From Beta vulgaris subsp. vulgaris (Eukaryota > Streptophyta > Magnoliopsida > Caryophyllales > Amaranthaceae), in NCBI RefSeq assembly GCF_026745355.1, contig NC_079207.1, positions 17,554,959 through 17,618,958 on the forward strand: a stretch of 64,000 bases of DNA. The letters are read 5' to 3'. Positions 36,842 through 47,988 of the stretch are shown here, piece by piece (the stretch's first letter is position 1; each line of letters starts with the position of its first letter). Made by a program: the position numbers and the translations under genes. The notes below the pieces were generated by a model, which searched no databases, was not told the DNA's origin, and saw only the letters and a list, made by a program, of their open reading frames with translations.

Positions 36842-37267
36842 AGAACTGTGCAAAGACCAGTCGGACCGTTATTGGGACCAGACCGGAATTTGGACAGGAT
36901 CGGATTGGACCGAAAATTTCACTCCGGTCCTCGGTTCAGAGAAAATCCCTATTCCGGGATTATGGTCTGCAACGGTTGACCGGAATTTATAATTTTTTAG
37001 TAAAAAAAAAAGTTTATATATTAGAAAAGTTTAAAAGGTAGAAGGTTAGAAAGTTAAAAACCTCCTATTTATTATTTTTAGGAATATTGTTTTTAAAATT
37101 ATTAAATTTTAATATATCTAATTTTTAAAAATCTTTAAATCAAATAATTTTTTTTTACAAAAATATAGATTATGGTCGAACATGTCCAAAATCGGACCGG
37201 ACCAAAAAAATTCCGTTACAGGTCCAAAATTTTTCCAGATTCCAGTCTGTTCCCATGACCACCCTAA
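36842..37267. mobile_element. hAT-type MITE
   Basis: 426 bp flanked by a perfect 8-bp duplication CTCCAAGT (36834-36841, 37268-37275). GGACCG/CGGTCC-like subterminal motifs resemble the element at 4617-5038, so they are likely one family. Its terminal inverted repeats are weak. Confidence 0.75.
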
Positions 37268-37275
37268 CTCCAAGT

Positions 37276-39580
37276 GTGCAGGGATCATCAGGGACTTAGA
37301 GTAAAGTCACACCACAAGTGGACGATTTTGCACAATTCGACAATTCTTCCACATTCACCATCCACTAGGTTGTGTTGTTCCTTTCTCTTCTTTTCTTTTA
37401 TTATTCTTGCATAAGGATGTTTCAAAAGTTAAGTGTGGGGGAGAACAGATATAGTTTATTGTTGGCATATATATGGTTTGGTGATGTTTAATGTGTTTTG
37501 TGGTTTATTTTTTATGATTGAGATTGTTATTTGAGTCTCTTACATGTTTAAGTAAGTGGCACATATTGTCTTTTATCCTATTTATGGAGATATGTTGCAA
37601 AAATTTTGTTAAGAGCTTATTAAGATTTTTTTTGTTTGTTATAAAATATAGTTTAGTTTGATTCCCAACTAATTGACAAACAAAATGTGTATTCATAAGA
37701 AATTAATTTCTCGTTTTGTCATTATGTAACTGGCATTGGATTTATTATAAATGACATGTAAGATGGCATAAATCCCTCTTTAACATGGTTTACAGTATGA
37801 TGATTGTATTTTTCACCAAAAACGATGAGATCTTTAGTGGTGCCATTTGAACCTAGTGAGAAACTTTTGGATCCTCCACCATTTAAGGCCGATAATCTTT
37901 CGGTCGATTTTTTCTTTCATGTGTGATTTATCTCCTACTTTATTACTTACTAGCCTTCATATGCACGCGATGCGTGCGTTAATTTCAATATTTGTTATGC
38001 TATTAGATACTCCATTCGTACTTTATTTATGATTAAACTTAAATGTGAAAAATTCAACAGTTAGATGAATTTAGATATATTAATTCGCTAATGTAAAAAA
38101 ATAAAAAGGTTGTGAGTGATTGTTAACATTATTTTTTTGTGAAAGAATATTGAACAAAAAGAACAAAAATAATGAGTTGGTTTAACTAAATTAAAGAGTA
38201 TCAAAGGTAGTGAATGTTCAGACTTTTCATGTGCACGTTATTTATGCCATCTTTTTTTATAAGGTATAAATAATATTTTGTCCTTTTAATTTTTGATTGA
38301 AGTATTTGATGCATATACCATTTTAAACTTGTTTTAAATGGCAAGTTGGAATGAGAATTTTTAAATGATTTGCTTTTGTAATTTTTTTCATTTCATTAAT
38401 TAGATCATTAAGGGTATTTTAGTCACTTCAAAAGAGGACACCACACCTCATCCATTGGCTTATATAATAGAGATATCTTGAGTTTGCATGTTTCTCCCTA
38501 AAATCGCCGCTTATCCATATTTAAAATATGATTGAGTCATTCTTTTCATGTTAGAGCTTTCAGAGTTTATAGGTTATATCTATACACATACTATCGTTGA
38601 TAACCTTATTAAACCTTAATGTCCTATTTTCTTTACTATTACATTACAAACTTGTGACTTTCTACATATTTTACCCTAAGCTTAGCTAAATGGAGTGATT
38701 ATTAATGATAGAGTTGTAAGCGTGTGTTATAGTAGGACTACACTGAAAAAAAAGTATTTGTGAAAATCAAAAGTGTAAAAAAGAAAGAAAACGGTATGAA
38801 ATTCAAAAGAAAACAACAATCTTATGATTTATAAATAAAAAGAATGTTATTGTTTCATTACTGAGATGGATGTGAGGGTGAAGGGAATGCATAAACAAAT
38901 TTGTTGGAGTATAGTGTTATATGTTTAATTGGAGTTTGTTGTGATGTGAACATCATAATTCATGTATTTTTGCTTCATTTAGCTTGGCTCTTTATATCAC
39001 CATGTACATTCCTAAAAAAATTCCTACGTTAATCAAGCCTATCCCTGTTACAATTAACCTTTTATAAGGATTCCATTATTTAAAACACGTGAATTAAGTC
39101 CAAATAAATGGAGGTTGATATATAATAATTCAAGCTTATAGAGTGGGTAATCAAGTTAGTCGAGTAAAATGTGATCCACCACTATTATATTATTATCATT
39201 TGAGAGTGTGGAGTGCTCATAACTAAAGTTAGTTTGCCACGAGAGATCGATTAGTCAAACTCACGGATAAGAAGTGGTAAGATTGCTTGGTCATTGAGGG
39301 TGTTAGATTATTTGTTAATATCATTATATTCATCCTTGTTAATTGGTTTGAAATTTTTTGTTAATGAGGCTTTATGGGTATGCCATCTGAAAATTATCAG
39401 GGGACCATACTCGTCTACTTGAGTAGCCTAGTGGTTTAAAGGGCTCGTTGCACATGCTAAGTGCAATCGTGATTCTTACGACAGTGAGTTAGTTTTTTTT
39501 TATTGCTTTAGTAGTATAGTTTTTATTTTATTTTAGTAGTGTATTGTTCGAAGGCGAAAAAAGGTTAAGTGTGGGGAAGT
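37276..39580 (+). mobile_element. 3' non-coding part of an LTR retrotransposon (Athila/Ogre-like)
   Basis: No coding domain is seen. AAGTGTGGGG-type motifs occur at 37431-37441 and at 39569-39576, the latter abutting an LTR-like start at 39581. Such G-rich motifs are typical near the 3' end of Athila/Ogre-type elements. The junction with the minus-strand Tat remnant on the left is not resolved. A Helitron sits at 37950-38473. Confidence 0.4.
37950..38473 (-). mobile_element. Non-autonomous Helitron
   Basis: On the minus strand it starts TCTCTATTATATAAGCC (after an A) and ends CTAG (before a T), the Helitron A^T insertion rule. A GCACGC-ATC-GCGTGC hairpin precedes the terminus by 9 nt. 524 bp, no Rep/helicase. 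Confidence 0.75.
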
Positions 39581-40489
39581 TGATACGTGTGTATTATTAT
39601 ATTATAACCTTTTCATTTCCTCTTACTAGTTCCTTATTAATGTTATAAACTACTACCTCTGTTTTTTTTTGTTGACCCGTTTCCCATGGGGACACATGCC
39701 AATGCATTATTTTAAACTTTTACATCTCTAATTATCAATAAGCAAAAATTACAAAAAGTTGATATTGTGAAAATATATATTGAGACGAATCTAATAACAT
39801 TCCACATGACTATATTTTTCCATAAGTACAAATCACAAAAAATAGTCAATGTTACACATGTGAATAGTGTCAAAAGTCGAAACGGGTAATTTAAAAAAAG
39901 AAAGAAGTACAAATTGTGGGTTTTAATTGTTTTCATAGATCAGCTAGTAATTGTGCTTGTATGGTTATTTATTAATTTGACACATGCTATTTTTAGTAAT
40001 AATTTATCGGATATTGACAGGTAAAACCGTACAATTTAATTTCGGATCAAAAACATGGAATTGGTCTTGAGTGAATTAATGGGGTTAAACCATGTTAACA
40101 AATATCTGCCCAAAGACTAGAGGAAATTTGGATTTCCTTTTAACACTCATGGCCATTGGAAGAAGGTGGGTCAAGCCCAACGGAAACAGAAGAACATAAA
40201 CTACACGCATCAAATGGAGAAAAAAAGAAGCAAAATAAAAACAAAAAAGAAAAGGCAAGAAAGAAAAAGAAAAAAAAACACTATAGTTTTTGCCTTTTTG
40301 GGCTGGCAAAACACGCAGCATTATGAGAAGAAAGAAGGAAGGACACAACAAATAAAAGGAAAGGAAAAGCAGCAGCACGAGGGGGAAAACGAAAGAAGCA
40401 AGGAGTACGAAAGCAAGAGAGGAGACGGAATACAGAGCACGAAGAAGAGCACGAAGAAGAGTGTTTCTGTCTAGAAATTAAGGCTAGTG
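39581..40489 (+). mobile_element. Partial LTR (Athila/Ogre-like)
   Basis: The purine-rich AGTGTGGGGAAGT is followed by TGATACGTGTG, a plausible LTR start. The sequence continues to 40489, where a Tat-like LTR begins (TGATCTGCGC). The LTR is interrupted by a MITE at 39653-39907. The A-rich/GAAGAA sequence at 40200-40470 is leader-like and its open frame is not a gene. Confidence 0.45.
39653..39907. mobile_element. Stowaway-like MITE (degenerate)
   Basis: The left end CTACCTCTGTTTTTTTTTG, with GACCCGTTTC following, is inverted relative to the right-end GAAACGGGTAA...AAAGAAG. TA lies on both sides. Confidence 0.55.
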
Positions 40490-41750
40490 ATCTGCGCTGA
40501 GCAGGTTCTTAACTCAATAATATGAATCCTAAGCTGGTTATCTGTTCACCGGAGACCTGCAAAATACGTTAGACTACCCCGGGTTGTTCCGGTATCGCCC
40601 ATCCGATGCTCAAGTCAATTGATGATTGAGGTAGAGAGAGTCTAGATTGAGAAGCTCTGGTTATTTAGGTAAGAATTCAATACGTTTTCCTTGATGGGAC
40701 AAGGGGCATTTATAGCAGTGGGAATTCCTAGGAGAGGACCTTTTTGATAGGATGGGCCTCCTAGAGATTGTTGAGATGACCTTTTCTGGAAATGTTTCTT
40801 GTGGGCCCCTTGGGGGTCCAAGTGGCTGCTGGCCACGTCATGATATGAGGGACCCACAATGCTTATGTGGCGGTGCCAGCTCGCGCGGGACTCCTAGTTG
40901 GGTTCAATGGGCCCAAACATTTAGCCCCACGCCAGGAAAGGACAGAAGAGGCCGTCCGACCGGGTGATGCCCGTTCGTGGCGTAATTATCCCTGCCGCCA
41001 CATCTCTGATCCCATGACCGACCACGTTGTGACGAGGCTCCTCCTTTTGACCGAGGGAGATAGCAAGCGGACCTGGTCGGATAGGCGCCGACCTGCTTCG
41101 GAGCGACGACCAGGTCCTGACTTGATGGCGGACGACCAAGCAAGTATCTTCTTGGAGAGGACTTGCTCGGTAAGTAGACGACAAGCCCGCGGGGCCAACC
41201 GGATGGCTTGTAATCCGTGACTTAAGGGGCCGAAGGGTGAAGAGAGGCTACTTGGTAGGTCGGTAGGCTAAGGAGGCCTAAGGTGGCCGACCGAGTACCT
41301 CTATGCTGAGCGTTGCTCGACGAGGGGAAAAGGAACCCCGGGACGACCGACCGGGTGCCTCTTAGGGCTTGGCTTGTTTGACTAGGCGGAAGGGACGAGG
41401 GAGAAGGCCTACTTGGACGAGGAGTTATTGAGCCCCAAGGTGACCGACCAGATTCCCCAAGGCCAGACGCTGCTCGGACAGGGGCTAAGGAGCCCTGGAG
41501 AGGCCGACCAAGTATCTCCTACCACTTAGTTGACTTAATTAATTGAAGGGTGAGGGAGGAGACCTGCTCGGTCGAGGAAATAATGAGCCCCCGAGTGACC
41601 GACCAGGCTCTATAATGTCGGACGCTGCTGGAACAGGGGCTAAGGATCCCTAGAGAGGCCGACCAGGTATTCCTAGTTCTTCTTCTGTTTCAATCGTCCG
41701 ACCAGGTACGCTCTTGTTCTTCTTTTAGTTTTTCTTTTTCTTTTCAATAA
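40490..41750 (-). mobile_element. 3' LTR of a Tat-like gypsy element (minus sense)
   Basis: GC-rich block unlike its surroundings. On minus, a TATA box (CTATAAATG, plus 40707-40715) and an end in GCGCAGATCA at 40490 define U3-R-U5 polarity. The right limit is approximate: a pyrimidine-rich stretch (41714-41757, a purine tract on minus) may be the polypurine tract. The sequence is full of GACCGACC and CTGCTCGG motifs and includes an internal direct duplication. Confidence 0.6.
41411..41682. repeat. Direct ~160-bp duplication in the Tat-like LTR
   Basis: The series GAGCCCC..GTGACCGACCAG, CTGCTCGGACAGGGGCTAAGG, GAGAGGCCGACCA and TATTCCTA occurs at about 41430-41525 and again at 41588-41682, with substitutions. 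Confidence 0.75.
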
Positions 41751-41778
41751 CCTCGGCTGACTCCCTTGTCCATAAATA

Positions 41779-44266
41779 ATGGGAGATTCGTTCGAGTCAG
41801 TGACACCTCCGACCTCAGCTCCCTAAAAGTTGTTCGAGGAGGTGAGAGGGATGGGAATAACTCTAGTGTCCACCTTAATAAGCTGCCCAGACCCCTCGGC
41901 TGTTCCCGATGCGGTTCCGCTTCCGACCCCTTCATCGTCAGTGGAGGATGAGGCCGAGGGCGCTATTCCCTTCCCTTGGAAAGTGTTCCTTTCCTTTCCT
42001 TCCTCTAAGAGTTATTTAGACAAGTATCTTGCTGATGGTGTAGTGAGGACCACCATGTCGGGAGACGAGGAAGAGACTTCCACCTCAGGCCGACCGGAGT
42101 ATCCTGATCTGGACCCCTAGGGAGGCCCGGGCTCCAAATTTCCTTTGCATTCTTTGTTGAAGGCGTTTCACGATGATCCGAGGGGCAGGCGACCCGCTTA
42201 CAAAAAAGGGATCCATACATGCTGGTCCGACCGGAGGCATTTCACACGGTGCTAACTCCCCCTCCAGGCTGCACCACGATTTGCTATAAGTCGATGGAGA
42301 TGGGGCTCCGCTTCCCTTTAACTCCTTTTGTGAAAGACCTGCTCAATGCCTACAATCTCACCATCAGCCAGATATCTCCGAACTCCTAGGGAGGCATTAT
42401 AGCGGTTCAGACGATTTGTGCCATGCTGAGCGTCCGACCAACTCTCACCTTATGAAGGCATATGTTTAAGTTGGTCGAGACGATGGCAGGTGAGAATGGC
42501 CCGGGCTGGTGGTACTTTCAGATCCGCCAAGGGTATAAGGCGGTACTCGACTTGCCCTCTTCGTAGACAGGGTTTAGGAGGGAATATGGCTTCGTATTTT
42601 TTGGAGGCGACTGGGGAGTCCCTACCGTCCGACCGGAGGTTGAGCCCAATTTCGAATTGAACTTTAGGGTTCCGGAGCTATCTGATGAGGAGGCGGTTGC
42701 AGCTTGCTACATGCAGACCGAGTCCAAATTATTTCAAGGGGGCGAGATCTATGTAGCCAGCAACTGGCTGCCGAACTGCCGATAATTTAAAAACGAGCAT
42801 ATCTTGTCTGCGGTGGGATTGAGTCGGACGTTCCCCAAGGGTAATTGGCCGAGGGGGTTGCTTGCTTCTTTATTTCTTGTGATTTTTGTGATGCTAAAAC
42901 TTGTTTTCCTTACAGTTTCTTCCTTAGCGTTTTTACTCAGTCAGATCCTAAAATGGCGGACAAACTGAACAATGCTGCTATGAGAGTTGCCCGGCTGAGG
43001 GTCGAGCTGAGGGAAAAGTCTTTGGGGGTTCCTCCCCACCCAACGTTGGTCTCTTTCGCCTACTGATTTTCTTGGTGGTGTTTACATCAGACTAACTGTT
43101 TTGGCCCCTTACAGGACCCTACGAAGCCCAAGGCTTCGAAGAAGCGAAAGGAAAGGGCCGTTGAGAAGGTCGCCCAAACCGAGAAGGCGGTCGCCAATGC
43201 CTAAGCTGAGCGGGCCAAGAAAACGAAGACTGTGGAGGTGAATAGTCCATGGCCGAGGAGCTCGCCTAGCAGGCTGGAGGGGCCGCTATCTCGCTCAATT
43301 CATCTGACATCCACCTGGTAGGGAGTCCGTAGTATACCCTGGCCTCTCCTCCTCGTCGGCCGACCGACGATCCAGAGGTTATAAGTATGTCATTGGCCAA
43401 ACCTTTCAACGAGCTGGACTCTCATGGGCTAGACACTCGTTGGACCAATGCCATCGACTACTTGTATGGACCTGCTGATCAAGAATATATTAACAACTCG
43501 GGCGGGGGTCAGGAGACCAATGATCTTTTCCGCTGCTGGGTCGAGGTGAGCTACAGTTGTCCTTTTAGACTTGTCGTTACTGTTTTTACTCAGCTCTTTT
43601 GCTTAACTCTCCCGTTTTCTTTTCAATTTTCTGCTCGGTTGGCCAACGTGGCCAAGAACAAAGTACATCTGGCCGAGGAGGTGGAGGTCCTGGGCGCGAA
43701 GGGGAAGAAGCACTTCACCGAGCTCCACAAGGCCAAGGAGGGTAAGAGGAAGGCCGAAGCCGACCTAGCCAATATCGAGCGTTGTATTAAGCACGATCAG
43801 GAAGATTTCCAAGTCGAAAAGGAGAAGTGGGGGGCTGATAAAATCGGACTGATTGCTGCCAAGGAAGAGGTGGTGTTGGCCAAGTTGTCTGCTGAAGCGG
43901 CGACGACCGAGTCCCAGAAGCAGGTCGTCGAGCTGATGGCTCGATTAGCTGAGATCGAACAGCTCGCCCGCACTAAGGATGAGTGGTTCCGTTCTTAGAG
44001 GGAGTCCAAGACCTGTGAGGTGTTTGCCAACCAGTCGGCTTGGCGACCCAAAAGATGGGGGAAGACGACGCTTTGGATAGAATGAAGAAAACGCTGGCCA
44101 AGTCCTACCCTTCTTTTTCTTGGGACGAGGCCATGGCTAGCTACAAGGCCTTGGCCGATGCCGAGGACGCTGCCCTCCTTGCTGAGCTTAACATTGGGCT
44201 CTCTGATGAAGAGTCGGGTGAGGCCGAGGCCGAGGATCAGAGGAGGATCCGCAAACCGAAGTGGTG
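41779..44266 (+). pseudogene. Antisense accessory ORF of a Tat-like element (PF04195-like)
   Basis: Read on plus, opposite to pol. Start ATG 41779 follows the LTR; a stop lies at 41824. The 42245-42840 section, with several stops, resembles the plant 'putative gypsy type transposon' domain (MGLRFPLTPFVKDLLNAYN, GWWYFQIRQGY, YGFVFFGGDWG). Intron-like interruptions with GT...AG boundaries follow: near 42842-42950, 43046-43114 and 43546-43637. The C-terminal part (43640-43998) is a Lys/Glu/Ala-rich coiled coil, then an acidic tail (44040-44266) ending KPKW. Function is unknown; the copy is broken. Confidence 0.65.
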
Positions 44267-44695
44267 AGGTCCGTAGAGCTCACTAGAAGCACCAATGATC
44301 CTCCTGCTGCTTAGATTCTTCTTGTACTTAGCTTTTATTTTTTTTATTTTTTAGTTGGCTTTTGGTAGTACCAGGCCTTATTTTGTAATCCACTGCTTAT
44401 GAAATGAAACATGAACTTTTTGGCTAACTTTTGTTTGTCATTTGCAATCTCTCATATTGCCCGACCCACTCTAAGTTGTTTTGAGCTTGTTCATTCGCTA
44501 AGTTTTTGTTTTGTTTTGTTGGACTGGTTTAAGTCATGTTTGCTTTGTGTAACACAACAAATTGACTGGTTATGTCTTGGCCGACTAGTAAAGTCAATTC
44601 ATATATCTGACCTTAAATTGGTCTGAGCCGTTATAAGTCATACACTTGGCCAGTCATACATTGTACATATATGCCCCCATTGCAATTGACGAACA
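44267..44695. other. Spacer between antisense ORF and pol end
   Basis: T-rich sequence, including a CTTTTATTTT run near 44330, plausibly the 3' UTR of the antisense ORF. No domain. Confidence 0.45.
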
Positions 44696-44699
44696 CTAG

Positions 44700-44965
44700 C
44701 CATAGAATTTTTTGAGGTTGTCCGCATTTCATGGCCGAGCTAGTGGAGTTCCTTCAGGATTCTCCAGTCGGAATGTGCCGGGCTTGATGACTTCAGTGAC
44801 TTTGTAAGGGCCGTCCCAATTGGCTCCCAGCTTCCCTTTGAGATGCGAGAGTCTTGTTGCCTCGTAATTAATGATGTACAGGGACTAAAAAGAAGTAGGA
44901 AGCTGGCAAAGGGTGAGGTAGAGTTACGCGTTGGAAATGGAGCACGGGTTGCTGCACTTGCCATA
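44700..44965 (-). pseudogene. Tat-like gypsy pol C-terminus
   Basis: Minus-strand translation gives KGKLGANWDGPYKVTEVI, a GTFRLENPEG block and then NADNLKKFYG at the end, the standard C-terminus of Tat-lineage integrase. One codon in the RP*NAD position is a stop where Trp is expected. Upstream pol is missing beyond ~44965. Together with 41779-44266 (opposite strand) and 40490-41750 (LTR) this defines the 3' third of one element. Confidence 0.78.
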
Positions 44966-45219
44966 GGAAGTTAGTTATAGTTTACATTTACCATATGGCG
45001 TTGTCTTACAACTAAATAATTGTTATTTTGTTCCTTCGATAACTAAGAAAATAATTTCTGTTTCTACTTTTGATGCTGAAGGGTTTTATTTTGAAATTAA
45101 GAATAAGTATTGTTCTATTTCAAAAGTCTAACCTAGAGAGAGAAACTCTCGCCTCTCTCTGGAAATCAATGGAACAGTAACTCCCATCACCATTTTTGCC
45201 CTTCAGCAACGCTGGAGCC
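44966..45219 (+). other. Probable LINE B 5' leader
   Basis: No domain. A GAGAGAAACTCTCGCCTCTCTC stretch (45134-45159) is a weak inverted repeat just before the ORF1 ATG. The exact start of the LINE is not resolvable. Confidence 0.4.
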
Positions 45220-46233
45220 ATGGCAAAAGGTGCGAAAAAGGGTAATGGAAGTAAGAAGCAAGTTAAGGAAGGTCAGGTAAAGGTTGTCCGAAAACCACAA
45301 TCTGGAGATGCAAGGAAGGAAATCAATGTCAATGAGTTGCAGGATGATTCATTGTTGAGTTGGAGCTCGGAGGAAGATGGTTCACATGCTTCACTTGATT
45401 TTGAAGCTTCGAAAAGGGATAAGGAGGCATTTATTGAAGCTCAAAAGAGACGGGAGAAGTGGATTGCATCGATTCATACTCCGACAAGTTCAGTTAGGCC
45501 TATGGTTCAACTTTCTCCGCATCCAATGCAACATCTGGTGAGTAATGCTGGAACCTCCACTGTCTCAGGTACTTGGCGTCACTCTCTGTTTCATAATATT
45601 GTTGATGAAGGATTGAATTAAGAAATACCTCTGGTGGATTTTGGTGTAAATGTGGGAGAGAGTAGTGATGTGAATGTTGTTAAGTTAACTATGGAGGATA
45701 TCAAACTTGAACTAGAATATTGGCAGAGTGTTGTAGTATGCTATATTATGGGGGTGAAAGCTCCATTAAGGATTGTGGAATGGTTTATAAGGAGCATCTG
45801 GAGGAAATATGGTGTTTTGAAGGTGGATATGCTGAAATCTGGTATGTTTATGGTTACATTCCATAGTATTGATAGCAAGAATCAAACTCTGGAGGCAGGT
45901 CCTATACTGTACGATAGTAAGCCTGTCATTGCGAAAGAATGGTCCCCTGATGTTGATATTTCTATTGATTGTGTGAAAATGGTACCTACCTGGATTAAGC
46001 TACCTAATCTTCCTTTGCAGTACTGAGGACAAGTAGCACTGAACAAAATAGTTGGAGTTATTGGGAAGCCTATTAGAATAGATCGTGCTACTGCCAAGAA
46101 GGACTTGTTAGACTATGCTAGAGTGTTGGTTGGAGTGGCTTTAGATCAAGAATTCCCTAATGAGGTGGTGTTTGCAATGAGAAGGGAAAGATGCAGACTC
46201 AGCAGATCATATATATATATATGAGTGTAAGCC
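45220..46233 (+). pseudogene. LINE B ORF1, 5' part (DUF4283-like)
   Basis: Start at ATG 45220 (MAKGAKKGNGSKK) gives a basic N-terminus. A stop at 45619-45621 interrupts a frame that continues in phase. The DUF4283-like core (MEDIKLELEYWQSVVVCYIMG, then FIRSIWRKYGV and VPTWIKLPNLPLQY) runs 45690-46023, with a further TGA at 46024-46026. The frame continues with KIVGVIGKPIRID and YARVLVGVAL. A TA expansion near 46209-46222 shifts the frame just before the chromovirus insertion. The 3' part of ORF1 lies 10.3 kb away at 56548. Confidence 0.85.
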
Positions 46234-46238
46234 AATGA
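46234..46238. other. Target-site duplication, left (Tekay element)
   Basis: AATGA, matched by AATGA at 56543-56547. Confidence 0.97.
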
Positions 46239-46600
46239 TGTAATATCCCGAAAATTCAAACTTGATTAACATTAATAATTAGCTTAAATAAATTATTTAA
46301 AATTTATTTATTTACTTAATCACTTCTCTAATATATTTGAAAATAAAATAAAATCGAGTATTTAATAAAATAAGCTAAGTTAGACTGGTAACACATTAAA
46401 AGAAAGTAGGAAAAGTCACTATTTTAGTATTAGTAAAATAATTAGAAAATTTCGAAAAAAAGAAATTCACCATCCACACAACCCATCTTCTTCCTCAAGC
46501 TCCATGACCTTGCCCCCAAGGCTTCTAGAACTCCTTGCTCCCCAAGTATACTTCACCATTAATCCACCATTATTTTAATTGAGCTTTGTTCCTAAAATTA

Positions 46601-46610
46601 CTATAAATAG
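46601..46610 (+). promoter_or_regulatory. LTR TATA box (Tekay element)
   Basis: CTATAAATAG; also at 54228-54237 in the 3' LTR. Confidence 0.6.
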
Positions 46611-47988
46611 TATGCTGATTTTACTTTTCATCTCCACCCAAAAAAAAAAATCAGAAAACTTTCAACACCACCACCCAAACTCTCTGTTTTCCGGCAACCA
46701 CCACCTGCCTGCCCCATCGCCGGCGCCGACCAGACGCGCGCCACCATCCCCTCCTCTCCCCTCCACGGCCTGCGCGACACCCCCTCTTCCTCTCCCTCAC
46801 CTTTTCGCTGCCTCTCCCCTCCCTGTTCGAACTGGGCTGCAGCCTCCTTGCTGCCGCGCCGCACCTGCCGCCAGCCACGTCCGCACCGCCGTCCTGCCGT
46901 CCGTCCCGCTGCTGCACCGCCACCTGCTCGCCGGAGCTCCGTCCCCCACTGCACTGCCCGTCTTCTCCTTGTTAGTTCACTTAAGTGAAGGTATATTACA
47001 TACCTTTCCCTCCTTTTATTTTTGAAAAAAAAAAACTTGAGTTATATTAGTTTAGGCTAATAGGCTTGTTAAATAATTAACTTGACCCATTAATGTGTTG
47101 GGCTAATTAACTAAATTAATTAGATTCATAATCTTGTTTTTGTGACTTTCAAATCTACATTGTATGTAGTAGACTTAGTTAAGTATAAGTTAGTTTTAAT
47201 CTTTCAAATTCTAATATAGAAGCTTAGTATGTTTAATAAATCAAGTTGATTGGACTTAGTTAATTAACTTAATATTATAAATTCCATAATTATAGTATAA
47301 TATAGATTATGACATAATCACTAATATTACACCTTTAATATATATAATGGGTATCTTTGGTTAATTAAGTTATAGTTCCATGTTCACATAGATATAACTT
47401 AAGTTTATGTAGTATAAAGAAATACTAATTAAGTACACTTGGATTTTTAAGTATAATATTAGTAAGCTTAATCTATAACTATGATCCCACTTTTAGCTTG
47501 ATTAAATGAATATCCTTTTTAAGTTGTAAATTAAGTAAGTCACTTATACAAGGACACTAACTTGTAGGAAATATCACTAATATAAGTTAGAGTTTAACAA
47601 TGAGTTAAATATATATCACTTTATTATTAAAAGTCTAATTAAAATATGGAAGTTCTGTAACCATACCTTCAAATCATTAAACATGAATTTTCATGAATCT
47701 TAGAAGTAATGGTTATTACTAATTAAATAGTTTTACATAAGTTAGTAATCAAGTTACTAAATTCAAGAAGTATAGTTTAAGTAATAAATGGTGTTAATAA
47801 GGTTTCATAACTATTAATTTCATACACACTCTAGTAATTCATAGACACATGATGGAAATGGATCGTAGAGTTTAAATCTAGAATAAAATATTAATAAGTC
47901 ATCTTTTATTAATCCTTGAATAGATTAGAAAGGAAAAGGGGTATTACAAGCCTCCCCCGGCTGTCAAGTATAATAATCGCGACTCGAG

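Noticed and set aside
37505..37696. Minus-strand 63-codon frame
   Set aside because: AT-rich composition, no domain, lies in LTR-element non-coding sequence.
40166..41220. Plus and minus frames around 40.2-41.2 kb
   Set aside because: The A-rich one is low complexity in an LTR leader. The others are multi-phase frames within the GC-rich Tat-like LTR.
46579..47025. Pro/Ala/Leu-rich frames on both strands (also near 54206-54604, 27593-27817 and 32457-32819)
   Set aside because: They lie in the GC-rich leader part of LTRs, are open on both strands, and change frame between the paired LTR copies.
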